Source of the DNA: Arenibacter echinorum
GTDB taxonomy: Bacteria; Bacteroidota; Bacteroidia; Flavobacteriales; Flavobacteriaceae
Assembly (NCBI RefSeq): GCF_003259375.1
Contig: NZ_QLLN01000005.1
Location: 62,001-126,000, forward strand
Direction of reading: 5' to 3'
Length of the DNA stretch: 64,000 bases
Shown here: in pieces, positions 37,279 to 45,956 of the stretch
How positions within the stretch are numbered: position 1 is the first letter of the stretch
Layout: every line of letters starts with the position of its first letter
Position numbers and translations under genes: made by a program
The notes under the pieces: model-generated
Seen by the model: the letters and a program-made list of their open reading frames with translations, nothing else
Databases searched by the model: none
What the model was told of the DNA's origin: nothing

Positions 37279-39203
37279 TTAAAAGTAAAATCGACAAGGT
37301 TACCAGTTTTGAAAAACGATTTGAAAAAATCAACACGGTCATCTTCGAATCTTCAGAGGTTGCGTCCAAGGCTGCTGCAGCTGAAATTGCGACATTAATT
37401 AAGAAAAAACAAAAGGCCAAGGAGATGTGCGTCCTTGGACTTGCTACAGGGTCCACTCCAAAACGACTGTATGCGGAACTAGTTCGCCTGCACAGAGAGG
37501 AAGGCCTTAGTTTTAAAAATGTCATAGCCTTCAATTTGGACGAATATTATCCAATGGAACCGGATGCCATACAGAGTTATGTGCGATTCATGAAGGAATT
37601 GCTCTTTAACCATGTGGATATAGAACCTGGAAATTTTCATATTCCGGACGGAACCTTGGCAAAAAAAGATATTGCCAGCTATTGTAAGGAATATGAGGCC
37701 AAAATAGACGCTTTGGGTGGCATCGATCTACAAATCTTGGGTATTGGTGGCAACGGGCATATAGGTTTTAACGAATCCGGATCCCTGCCGAATTCCAAAA
37801 CCAGACTTGTTACCTTGGACCATATTACAAGAGTGGCGGCCAGTAAGGATTTCCAAGGATTGTACAACACGCCAAAAACAGCTATTACACTTGGTATAAA
37901 GCAAATAATGCAGGCCAAGCAAGTTGTTCTTATGGCCTGGGGAGAAGGTAAATCCTCTATCATTAAAGCTTCAGTAGAAGGGCCTATTACAGAACAGGTA
38001 CCGGCATCTTACCTACAGGAGCATCCAAACAGTGTTTTTATCCTTGACAAAGGTTCTTCTTCAAAACTTACCAGGGTAAGCACCCCATGGATCGTAGAGA
38101 AAGTAGAGTGGGACGAGAAAATGATCAAGAAAGCCGTTGTTGGACTAGCACTTAGACTGGAGAAAGCAGTTCTTATGCTTACGGAGGCGGACTATATTGA
38201 AAACGGTATGAGTGATTTGTTGACTGAAGTTGGGGATGCCTACGACATTAATATTAGGATTTTCAACAAACTACAGCACACCATTACCGGCTGGCCAGGA
38301 GGTAAGCCAAACGCAGACGACAGCAATAGACCGGAAAGAGCAAATCCTGCCAAAAAACGCGTACTTATTTTTAGTCCACACCCAGATGATGATATCATCA
38401 GCATGGGGGGCACTTTCATGCGTCTTCAAAACCAAGGCCATGAAGTGCATGTAGCATATCAGACTTCCGGAAATATAGCTGTAGCCGATGACGAAGCCCT
38501 GCGATTCTCGGATTTCGTGATCGATTACAACCGTTCCTTTGGACTGGACAACAGAAAATCTGTTGAGATCTACAAAAAGGCTACGGAGTTCATTAAGAAC
38601 AAAAAGACCAGTGAAATAGACATTGAAGAAGTAAGAAACATAAAGGGTCTTATACGTAGAAGTGAGGCTAGGGCAACGAGTTATTACGTTGGACTTACGG
38701 ACGAGCAGATACATTTTAACGATCTGCCGTTCTATGAAACCGGTACCATTGAGAAAAATCCTCCGGGAGAGGAAGATATCAAAATAACCATGGATTTGAT
38801 CGAAAAAATTAAACCGCACCAAATATATGCTGCGGGCGATTTGGCAGATCCACATGGTACCCATAAGGTGTGTTTGGACATTATTTTTGAGTCCCTAAAG
38901 CGACTTAAGACCAAATCCTACATGAAGGATTGTTGGTTATGGTTGTACCGTGGAGCATGGCAAGAATGGGATATAGAGGATATTGAAATGGCCGTACCTA
39001 TGAGTCCAAGTCAGGTTTTGGCAAAGCGCTACGGAATTTTCAAACACCAATCCCAAAAAGACGGAGTGGTATTCCAAGGATCGGATTCAAGGGAATTTTG
39101 GCAACGAGCAGAGGACAGAAACAAGGAAACAGCGACCAAATACGATGAATTGGGATTGGCGCATTATGCTGCGATGGAAGCATTTGTTCGCTACCATTAC
39201 TAA
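37275..39203 (+). CDS. nagB: Glucosamine-6-phosphate deaminase fused to a PIG-L/LmbE-type deacetylase domain
   Basis: A 642-residue two-domain protein. Residues about 1-270 are NagB: LGLATGSTPKRLYAELVRLH, FNLDEYYPM with the catalytic Asp, and GNGHIGFNESGSLP with His and Glu. From about 365 a PIG-L fold begins: RVLIFSPHPDDDIISMGGTF with the zinc-binding HPDDD, and later GDLADPHGTHKVCLDIIF. Together this suggests deacetylation of a glucosamine derivative plus conversion of glucosamine 6-phosphate to fructose 6-phosphate. E. coli NagB has 266 residues; long fusions are known in Bacteroidota. The substrate of the C-terminal domain is unknown. Confidence 0.93.
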   Translation: MIKSKIDKVTSFEKRFEKINTVIFESSEVASKAAAAEIATLIKKKQKAKEMCVLGLATGSTPKRLYAELVRLHREEGLSFKNVIAFNLDEYYPMEPDAIQSYVRFMKELLFNHVDIEPGNFHIPDGTLAKKDIASYCKEYEAKIDALGGIDLQILGIGGNGHIGFNESGSLPNSKTRLVTLDHITRVAASKDFQGLYNTPKTAITLGIKQIMQAKQVVLMAWGEGKSSIIKASVEGPITEQVPASYLQEHPNSVFILDKGSSSKLTRVSTPWIVEKVEWDEKMIKKAVVGLALRLEKAVLMLTEADYIENGMSDLLTEVGDAYDINIRIFNKLQHTITGWPGGKPNADDSNRPERANPAKKRVLIFSPHPDDDIISMGGTFMRLQNQGHEVHVAYQTSGNIAVADDEALRFSDFVIDYNRSFGLDNRKSVEIYKKATEFIKNKKTSEIDIEEVRNIKGLIRRSEARATSYYVGLTDEQIHFNDLPFYETGTIEKNPPGEEDIKITMDLIEKIKPHQIYAAGDLADPHGTHKVCLDIIFESLKRLKTKSYMKDCWLWLYRGAWQEWDIEDIEMAVPMSPSQVLAKRYGIFKHQSQKDGVVFQGSDSREFWQRAEDRNKETATKYDELGLAHYAAMEAFVRYHY

Positions 39204-39224
39204 GTGCCCAATATATTACAATAC

Positions 39225-39254
39225 AAAAAGGCTGCCCATTGGGCAGCCTTTTTT
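39225..39254. terminator. Bidirectional terminator between nagB and the copper operon
   Basis: AAAAAGGCTGCCC (39225-39237), loop ATT, GGGCAGCCTTTTT (39241-39253) plus T. A 13-bp perfect stem between two convergent stops. Confidence 0.85.
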
Positions 39255-39274
39255 ATAGCGTACATAAGTACTAT

Positions 39275-40138
39275 TTAAAATTCTAATTCGAAGTATAAAC
39301 TACTTGCTTCAATTTCTTCGGTGATATCTTCACCTTTTAATACCTCTCCTGTACTGTTCAACAGTTTTAGATTAAGTTTCCAATACCCCGTCATGGTCAA
39401 GGATAATTTCCCCTTATAAGATTTGGTAGCCGCATCATAGGTTAAATCTTCATTGTTGGGGGAACTATGGTTACCCATCCCGGGCATACGAGGATCAAGT
39501 GTTACGGAATAGTTTTCCACACTGGGAAAGCTCATCATATTTTCCATTTTAAACAGCATGGCCTGCATATCGTTAACGGCAACTTCTGGATCGGTTGGTT
39601 CAACCATGGCCAAGATATACCTGACATCATCACTTCCCATAAATGCAGAAACTGTTTGTTTACCATCGCTTGGAGCAGTAACATCTATGGTTTCTGTCAC
39701 TGAATATTCCTGCCCCTCTACCTCATAGGTAAAGGTTATGTCCCAATATTCATCGGCATTTCCAGGCATTTGAAATATGACGTATCCCTTTGTCACCGTG
39801 TTATAATCATTGGAAATAGCAAGTTCGGATATTGGACATGAATGGTTAATACTCATCATATGCATTACGGGCATCCAAGTAATTTCAGGATTGGCAAAAT
39901 AAGTATCATCGGCATTATTTTTTATACGTACATAAAGTTCATTGTATCCTGTGGTAAAACCTGTTTTACCTTCGGAATACAGTTCCAAACTATGGCCGTT
40001 GGCCTCAATATTTGTTACCAAATTAAATTCGGCCATAGGATTTACATCAATTTTTGGTGTGTCGTCCCCATCAGATGAACAGGATGATAATCCTAAAGCG
40101 GCTACAAAAGTTACTAGAATTAGTTTTATTGTTTTCAT
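39275..40138 (-). CDS. Met/His-rich lipoprotein of the putative copper-uptake operon
   Basis: Lipoprotein of 287 residues (MKTIKLILVTFVAALGLSSC). It seems to have two beta-sandwich halves of about 110 residues, each with a similar Met/His loop: WMPVMHMMSINHSCP at about 88-102 and RMPGMGNHSSP at about 211-221. This resembles FixH/YtkA-type domains and suggests copper binding. It starts 14 bp after the TonB-dependent receptor gene and is probably a surface or periplasmic partner of it. No named family is claimed. Confidence 0.65.
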   Translation of the reverse strand: MKTIKLILVTFVAALGLSSCSSDGDDTPKIDVNPMAEFNLVTNIEANGHSLELYSEGKTGFTTGYNELYVRIKNNADDTYFANPEITWMPVMHMMSINHSCPISELAISNDYNTVTKGYVIFQMPGNADEYWDITFTYEVEGQEYSVTETIDVTAPSDGKQTVSAFMGSDDVRYILAMVEPTDPEVAVNDMQAMLFKMENMMSFPSVENYSVTLDPRMPGMGNHSSPNNEDLTYDAATKSYKGKLSLTMTGYWKLNLKLLNSTGEVLKGEDITEEIEASSLYFELEF

Positions 40139-40152
40139 TATGTTTATTTTAA

Positions 40153-42174
40153 TTAATTAATGGAATAAGAAAGTGTTAAAAAAAAGTTTCGTCCCATTCT
40201 TGGGATGTTTTTCCAATCGGTATAGGTGGAGTAGTATTCATCAAAAATATTCTCTACCCCAAACTTCGCGTACATGGAATCGTTATTAAATTTAAAAGTC
40301 TTGCCAAAGGTCAAGGAACAAACCGTATAGGCCTGTGTTTGATCTTCTCCGAAATCCGGGTTATAGTTCACTTGTTTTCCCGCTCCGGTTATCCTTAGGG
40401 CAGCTGAAAATGACCTATTATCAAATTGAAAACCTGAGCGGTAAGAAAATGGACTTATAAAAGGTAAGTTGCCACCATTGTTGTCCGTACCACGATGATA
40501 GGAAATCAACCCGGACCATTTCAGTTCTGGCAAAATGGCGTATTCCATATCCAAGGAAGTGTTGAACAAATTGGTGTAATCCAGGTTCCTGTAGATCTTT
40601 ACCCCTTCCGCCCCTATGGTCATTACACTAAGGGAAGGGTCAATTTCTCCAATAATATAATCGGCGATGTGGAAAAAATTGGCCTCTGCACTTAGCTTAA
40701 ACTTGGATTTTTCCCAAGAGATTTTGGTATTGGCCTCCATGGATTTTTCGTTGTCAAGTCCGGGATCCCCAATATAGTCGTGGTTATCAAAACTGTTGAA
40801 CAAATAAAATCCATAACCCTCGGTCACGGAAGGTGCCCTATCACCATAAGAAAGTCCCGCATTAAAATGCCACGGCATCCACATTTTATGCCATTGCCCT
40901 GAAATACTTTTTAGGAACCGAGTTTTGGATTTCTCCATCTCAGGATAAAAAATCTTTAGACTATTCAATCCAAATTCGTCCGCAACATTCTGGTTCTGAA
41001 CTGTCAGCCTGGTCGCTAACTTAAGTAAACTACCATTTAGATCCAGCTCATCCTCCGCATAGACCCCACCGTTGGCGGTACGTACATCGGGCCAGGTGAG
41101 CATAAACATGGGCAACTCGTTCGGGTCATTGGGATACATTGTCATTTCAGCCAAGGATTTGTTGTAATACCCATCTAGCTTAAATAAAAATTGATGCCTT
41201 TTGGCCTTTAGTGCTGCTTGGGAGTAAAAGCCATAGGTATCGCTCCAACCCGGCATATCCATGTGTATGGGTACATCTGGCCGTTTGGTATCGTCCATGA
41301 CATGGGTCACCTTATTAAAATACATCTTGGATTTCCAGTTAGTTAAACTACCCCATAAAGCATCCTGCTCAAAACCTACAGATGCAATAATGGCCCTAGC
41401 CAAGGAAACATCCATAGTCAATGCAGGATAGCCCACATCCCTGGCCTCATCATAAATAAGACTGGCCGTAAAGGCCCGATCTTCCGCAAGTTTGTATCCG
41501 CCATTGGCCGAAACATTATATTTTTCAAATTGGGAGAACTCAACTTCTTCATCACCCCCGGCAACATAATTTTCTGCCTTGCGATAAATAATATCAGTAT
41601 CCACATAGAAATTGGAATCCGAATAATTAAATTCGGCACCAACAACACTCATTTGGTTGTTGCTCTCGAAACCTGTTTCCACTCCACCATATAATCCCGT
41701 TTCCTTAAAATTACCCCGGTCTAGCTCCAAATTAATGGCCCCACCAATGGTGTTTCCGTGTTCGGTGCCCTGCTGGCCCGAAGCAATATGAGCCCGTGAT
41801 AAATTGGACACATCCACATAGGAAGTTACGGGATCCATCTTGTCGGTGCATGCACCAAAAATCCTCATTCCATCAATAGTTACCGAAAGACGTTCCGAAA
41901 ACATATTGTTCAGAGTTGGTTCCCAGGCATAAGCTCCACGTTTCACCATATCTACCTTTTTAGAGGATTCCAGATACTCGTCCAAGGTAGAGAGGGGTTT
42001 GGGCTGACGGTGGTAATCCAAAGTCTTTCTGGCCGAAATAAGGATAACTTCGTCCAGATTGATCGTTATGATCGAATCCTTTGGCAAAACCAATTCCTGT
42101 GCACCAATGTTAATGGGAAAAATAAATATCCCCAACAACAACACCCAAATGTATATAGGTCTGCTTGTTTCCAT
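40153..42174 (-). CDS. TonB-dependent outer membrane receptor, OprC/NosA-like (copper)
   Basis: Outer-membrane receptor of 673 residues from ATG 42174 (METSRPIYIWVLLLGIFIFP, then NIGAQ, a signal peptide); the frame is open to 42216. Plug blocks are SERLSVTIDGMRIFGACTD and GTEHGNTIGGAINLEL; the C-terminus ends in a beta strand, NFFLTLSYSIN. CTDKM (C109, M113) and HVM (H291, M293) form a CxxxM...HxM pair 182 residues apart, as in the copper receptor OprC (C143/M147 and H323/M325). NosA/OprC proteins supply copper for nitrous oxide reductase, which fits the nos cluster 13 kb away. Confidence 0.85.
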   Translation of the reverse strand: METSRPIYIWVLLLGIFIFPINIGAQELVLPKDSIITINLDEVILISARKTLDYHRQPKPLSTLDEYLESSKKVDMVKRGAYAWEPTLNNMFSERLSVTIDGMRIFGACTDKMDPVTSYVDVSNLSRAHIASGQQGTEHGNTIGGAINLELDRGNFKETGLYGGVETGFESNNQMSVVGAEFNYSDSNFYVDTDIIYRKAENYVAGGDEEVEFSQFEKYNVSANGGYKLAEDRAFTASLIYDEARDVGYPALTMDVSLARAIIASVGFEQDALWGSLTNWKSKMYFNKVTHVMDDTKRPDVPIHMDMPGWSDTYGFYSQAALKAKRHQFLFKLDGYYNKSLAEMTMYPNDPNELPMFMLTWPDVRTANGGVYAEDELDLNGSLLKLATRLTVQNQNVADEFGLNSLKIFYPEMEKSKTRFLKSISGQWHKMWMPWHFNAGLSYGDRAPSVTEGYGFYLFNSFDNHDYIGDPGLDNEKSMEANTKISWEKSKFKLSAEANFFHIADYIIGEIDPSLSVMTIGAEGVKIYRNLDYTNLFNTSLDMEYAILPELKWSGLISYHRGTDNNGGNLPFISPFSYRSGFQFDNRSFSAALRITGAGKQVNYNPDFGEDQTQAYTVCSLTFGKTFKFNNDSMYAKFGVENIFDEYYSTYTDWKNIPRMGRNFFLTLSYSIN

Positions 42175-42296
42175 AAGTATTGTGCATACCTTATGGGCAC
42201 ATTTAATAATGTTCATTTGATTTATTTAGATAATACAATTTCTTGAAGACGCCATGGTTTAGCATAAAAATTAGCTATCCATTGGCGATAATTGAA

Positions 42297-42671
42297 TTAT
42301 CCCAGCTCAGGTGGCTGTGCAATATCTGTAGTGTATAGGCCGGAAATCAAAGTTTGGATTCCCTTATAATTGTTTTGAACGGTAACACCCCATTCATTGG
42401 CCGAGCCAAGAACGAATAATGGGTCGAATGAAGAAATGTACTGGATTTCCAAATTGAATCGTTTGCCCTCAAACGGATTTTTATCGCTTCCCTCCGATTC
42501 TTTGGCCAATTGTTTTGCCAGGTAACATTTACCATCGCAATGTAAGGAAGGGGTAGCCCTGTTTTCGCAAAGATTCTCAACAATATAATCGTAATTTACC
42601 GCATATTCAGCTATAGGCCAAAGTGGCTTTATCAGCATAATTATAGCGACAAATAAGATTAAATGTTTCAT
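42297..42671 (-). CDS. Small exported Cys-motif protein of the copper operon
   Basis: Hypothetical protein of 124 residues. MKHLILFVAIIMLIKPLWPI is a hydrophobic leader or anchor. After it come Cys35, His44, Cys45 and Cys49 in LCENRATPSLHCDGKCYLAK, a possible metal or disulfide site. From memory, similar small proteins precede TonB receptors in other Flavobacteriaceae. First gene of the likely three-gene operon, 122 bp before the receptor. No function is known. Confidence 0.7.
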   Translation of the reverse strand: MKHLILFVAIIMLIKPLWPIAEYAVNYDYIVENLCENRATPSLHCDGKCYLAKQLAKESEGSDKNPFEGKRFNLEIQYISSFDPLFVLGSANEWGVTVQNNYKGIQTLISGLYTTDIAQPPELG

Positions 42672-42733
42672 TATTAATTTTCAAATTGATGCAAGCTTCC
42701 ATGACAAAAGACTGCAATATTTAAAATACAGCA

Positions 42734-42777
42734 CAAATATAATGCATATTTAAAACATAAAAAGATGACAATTGTCA
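42734..42777 (-). promoter_or_regulatory. Copper-operon promoter: -7 box and TGA-N6-TCA dyad
   Basis: Minus-strand TATATTTG at 42741-42734 is an exact -7 match. The perfect 12-bp palindrome TGACAATTGTCA lies at 42766-42777; its centre is 34 bp upstream of the box centre. The core TGA-N6-TCA is common to FNR- and Crp-type sites; GACAnnTGTC also recalls CopY/BlaI operators, so the class of regulator is open. Confidence 0.5.
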
Positions 42778-42821
42778 GGTATTAAACTAATTTGTTTTTA
42801 TTCAATTTAAATAAGTAATTA

Positions 42822-42865
42822 TGTAACCTCTGTTACCTAATTTAATTTTTTGTTATTTAATTTTA
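42822..42865 (+). promoter_or_regulatory. cydAB promoter: Crp/Fnr-type dyad and -7-like box
   Basis: TGTAACctctGTTACC (42822-42837) repeats the SulP dyad pattern. TAATTTTA at 42858-42865 matches TAnnTTTG except for the last base. Centre-to-centre distance is 32 bp. The start codon is at 42893. Confidence 0.55.
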
Positions 42866-42892
42866 AACCAAAATAAATCTTAAGTTTTTTTC

Positions 42893-44224
42893 ATGGAGGA
42901 TATGCTCTTTTACGATAGAATGCAATTTGCCTTTACTATCACCTTCCACTATTTGTTTCCACAACTTACCATGGGCCTCTCCTTGATCATCGTTTATTTT
43001 AAATGGAAATTTCTTAGAACCCGAATTGATCATTATAATGATGCCGCCAAATTCTGGATGCGGATCTTTGCCCTTAATTTTGCCATGGGTGTTGTAACGG
43101 GAATACCAATGGAATTTCAATTTGGGACCAATTGGGCCAAATTTTCCGAATTGACCGGTGGAATTATCGGGCAGACCTTGGCCATGGAAGGGATGTTCTC
43201 CTTTTTTCTGGAATCCTCGTTTTTAGGCCTATTTTTGTTCGGCGAGAAATTATTGGGACACAAATTACACTTTGTAACAGGTTTCTTGGTTTTTTTAGGT
43301 TCTTGGGCCAGTGGTTATTTAATTATAGCCACACATTCCTGGATGCAGCATCCTGTAGGATATGAAATATTGAGCAATGGCAAATTTGTATTGACTAATT
43401 TTGGTGCCTTATTCTCCAACCCTTGGCTCTTGCCCTCCTATTTACACAATCAGTTGGCCAGTTTGGTAACCGCATCTTTTGTAATGGCTTCCATAGGGGC
43501 CTTTTATATTTTGAACAATAAGCACAGTAGTTTCGGTAAGCTTTTTGTTAAGACTGGGGTAATATTTGGACTAGTGTCCTCCGTATTGGTAGCCTTCCCA
43601 ACGGGCGATTGGGCAGCAAAAAATGTAGTGGAACATCAGCCTGTTACTTTTGCTGCCATGGAAGGACTATTTGAAACCCAGGATGGTGGATCGGAGATTG
43701 TGTTAATTGGGCAGCCCAATGTGGTCGACAAAAAATTGGACAATAAAATTGCGGTACCCAATATACTTAGTTTTTTAACCTACAAGAAATGGGATGCCAA
43801 AGTAAAAGGATTGAACGAATTTGAACCGGAAAATTACCCCACCAATATTCCTGGATTATATTATGCCTATCACATTATGGTAGGTCTAGGTACTCTGTTT
43901 ATAGGGATAATGGCGGTGGGAGCCTTTCAGTTATGGCGCAAAAAATTATACGCCACCAAATGGATTTTGTGGTCCCTACTGTTCTTACTGCCCTTTCCTT
44001 ATATTGCCAATACCACTGGTTGGTATACTGCAGAATTGGGGAGACAACCCTGGCTGGTGTATAACCTATTGCGCACCTCGGAAGGAATATCCCCCACGGT
44101 ATCCTCTGGAAATACTTTGTTCACCCTATTAGGATTTATTGGATTATATCTTCTGTTGGGAATGCTATTTTTGATACTCGTAGGTAAAATTATAAATAAA
44201 GGACCTGTAACCGCTGAAGCTTAA
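42893..44224 (+). CDS. cydA: Cytochrome bd quinol oxidase subunit I
   Basis: Membrane subunit of 443 residues that carries haems b558, b595 and d. His19 in FHYLFPQLTMGL, Glu99 and Glu107 in LAMEGMFSFFLESSF and His185 in YLHNQLASLVTA fit the haem ligands and proton path. GWYTAELGRQPWLVYNLLRT is conserved. At 443 residues against 522 in E. coli, it has the short Q-loop. The enzyme gives high-affinity, NO-tolerant respiration. cydB follows after 2 bp. The regulatory dyad upstream suggests control by a Crp/Fnr protein. Confidence 0.97.
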   Translation: MEDMLFYDRMQFAFTITFHYLFPQLTMGLSLIIVYFKWKFLRTRIDHYNDAAKFWMRIFALNFAMGVVTGIPMEFQFGTNWAKFSELTGGIIGQTLAMEGMFSFFLESSFLGLFLFGEKLLGHKLHFVTGFLVFLGSWASGYLIIATHSWMQHPVGYEILSNGKFVLTNFGALFSNPWLLPSYLHNQLASLVTASFVMASIGAFYILNNKHSSFGKLFVKTGVIFGLVSSVLVAFPTGDWAAKNVVEHQPVTFAAMEGLFETQDGGSEIVLIGQPNVVDKKLDNKIAVPNILSFLTYKKWDAKVKGLNEFEPENYPTNIPGLYYAYHIMVGLGTLFIGIMAVGAFQLWRKKLYATKWILWSLLFLLPFPYIANTTGWYTAELGRQPWLVYNLLRTSEGISPTVSSGNTLFTLLGFIGLYLLLGMLFLILVGKIINKGPVTAEA

Positions 44225-44226
44225 AT

Positions 44227-45303
44227 ATGGAATTATTCTGGTACGTTGTTTTAATGAGTATGTTGGCCATCTATGTAATTTTGGATGGTTATGATTTTGG
44301 CGCGGGAATAGTACATTTATTTTTCGCAAAAAAAGAAAAGGACAAGAAGGCCATTACCAATGCCATTGGCCCTTTTTGGGATGCCAATGAGGTCTGGCTC
44401 ATCGCTTCGGGAGGTGTTCTTTTCTTTGCCTTTCCTACCTTATATGCCTCTTCGTTCAGTGGCTTTTATCTGCCGCTGATCATGATTCTTTGGCTACTGA
44501 TCTTTAGGGCGATAGGTTTGGAACTCAGAGGTCAGATCCATAACAGATTATGGGAGACGGTCTGGGACAAGGCCTTTGGGATAGCCAGTTTCCTCTTGGC
44601 CTTGTTCTTCGGAATTGCTTTTGGCAATGTGGTCAGAGGCGTAAATTTGGGCATGGTAGAAAATGGCATCTCTGCCCACGAAGCCCATTATTTTTTTCTC
44701 CCCTTATGGAATCCCACTTTTAGTCCAACTGCAGAACATCTAGGAATTATTGATTGGTTTACCATTTTACTTGGGCTAGTCGGAGTGGTCACCCTAACCA
44801 TCCATGGCGCCAATTGGATAATCTACAAGACCAATTCGGACCTCAACAACCAATTAAGGACCGTTATTTTTAGACTCAATTTCGTCCTACTCGCTTTGGT
44901 AATCCTCTCGCTTGTGGTTTGGCATGTTATAGCTCCAAGACCCTTTCATAATTTTATTGAAACACCATGGCTGTGGATTTTTCCATTGTTGACCCTAATA
45001 GGCCTATTCGGACTTTTCCTAATAAAGACCTTTAAAAAGGATGGGGTAGGATTTATATTCTCCTCCCTATTTATCCTTGGAGGTTTTGCGTCCACCGCAG
45101 CATCTATTTTTCCAAAGCTCCTGCCATCTACCAATTCTGTAAATCCATCCTTGACGGTTTACAATGTAGCGGCAGATGAATACGGCCTTTCAGTAGGCAT
45201 AAATTGGTTTATAATTGCCGTTATCCTTCTAATTGCCTATATATTTATTCAATATAGGGTATTCAAAGGAAAAATGGACGATATAGGCTACGGGGAGCAT
45301 TAG
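44227..45303 (+). CDS. cydB: Cytochrome bd quinol oxidase subunit II
   Basis: Eight- or nine-helix partner of CydA, 358 residues. Conserved blocks are ILDGYDFGAGIVHLFFAKKE, ITNAIGPFWDANEVWLIASG and LPLIMILWLLIFRAIGLELR. No cydX-size ORF was evident in the 112 bp that follow. Cotranscribed with cydA. Confidence 0.97.
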   Translation: MELFWYVVLMSMLAIYVILDGYDFGAGIVHLFFAKKEKDKKAITNAIGPFWDANEVWLIASGGVLFFAFPTLYASSFSGFYLPLIMILWLLIFRAIGLELRGQIHNRLWETVWDKAFGIASFLLALFFGIAFGNVVRGVNLGMVENGISAHEAHYFFLPLWNPTFSPTAEHLGIIDWFTILLGLVGVVTLTIHGANWIIYKTNSDLNNQLRTVIFRLNFVLLALVILSLVVWHVIAPRPFHNFIETPWLWIFPLLTLIGLFGLFLIKTFKKDGVGFIFSSLFILGGFASTAASIFPKLLPSTNSVNPSLTVYNVAADEYGLSVGINWFIIAVILLIAYIFIQYRVFKGKMDDIGYGEH

Positions 45304-45345
45304 TATTAAGAACCATATACCTCCATTAAAAACTGTAATAATTAT

Positions 45346-45391
45346 TTATTTAGGATAAATTTGTCCGAAATAAGAATAAGCATTATATTTG
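45346..45391 (+). promoter_or_regulatory. Rrf2 gene promoter with overlapping 28-bp dyad
   Basis: -33 TTTG at 45360-45363, a 20-bp spacer and -7 TATATTTG at 45384-45391 make the best promoter match in the window. A dyad at 45346-45373 (12 of 14 pairs match; core GGATAAATTTGTCC at 45353-45366) covers the -33 element, as expected for an autorepressing Rrf2 protein. ATG is at 45416. Confidence 0.65.
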
Positions 45392-45415
45392 TAACGATTT
45401 AAATATAAAATCAAT

Positions 45416-45850
45416 ATGTTTTCAAAGGCCTGCGAGTACGGAATTAAAGCAACTATATACATAGCTGTTAAATCTATGCGGCAAGAGCGCGTAAGCCTTA
45501 AAGAGATAGCTGAAGAGGTAGATTCTCCTGTGGCATTTACCGCAAAAATATTACAATCATTGGCAAAGAGTGGAATCATAGATTCCCATAAGGGTCCAAC
45601 AGGGGGATTCCAGATCGATGAATCTAAAATAGATACCATTAAATTGCACGATATAGTACATGCCATAGACGGTGACAAAATATTCGTTGGCTGTGGTCTG
45701 GGTCTAGAGCAATGTGATGCCAGTCAACCCTGTCCTGTCCACGATAAATTTGTGGGAATCAGGGACAATCTAAAGATTATGCTGGAAAATACAAGCCTTT
45801 ATGAATTGGCCACAGGCTTGGAAATTGGTCTAACCCATCTGAAAAGATAA
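45416..45850 (+). CDS. Rrf2 family regulator, NsrR-like
   Basis: DNA-binding regulator of 144 residues: winged helix at about 1-70 (SLKEIAEEVDSPVAFTAKIL, then SHKGPTGGFQ), then Cys93, Cys100 and Cys106, the three-Cys pattern of iron-sulfur Rrf2 proteins (C91, C96, C102 in E. coli NsrR). With ric, hemerythrin and globin genes downstream, an NO- or redox-sensing role is likely. It heads a set of plus-strand genes to 49745. Whether it senses NO or Fe-S status is not shown. Confidence 0.88.
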   Translation: MFSKACEYGIKATIYIAVKSMRQERVSLKEIAEEVDSPVAFTAKILQSLAKSGIIDSHKGPTGGFQIDESKIDTIKLHDIVHAIDGDKIFVGCGLGLEQCDASQPCPVHDKFVGIRDNLKIMLENTSLYELATGLEIGLTHLKR

Positions 45851-45956
45851 AAATTTAAAATGATAAAAGATAAAAAGGTATTAAACTCCTTAACTAAAAT
45901 GAATAACAAACGAACCCCGTATTCTTTAGTAAGATCAAATAAATAATAATCCGTCC

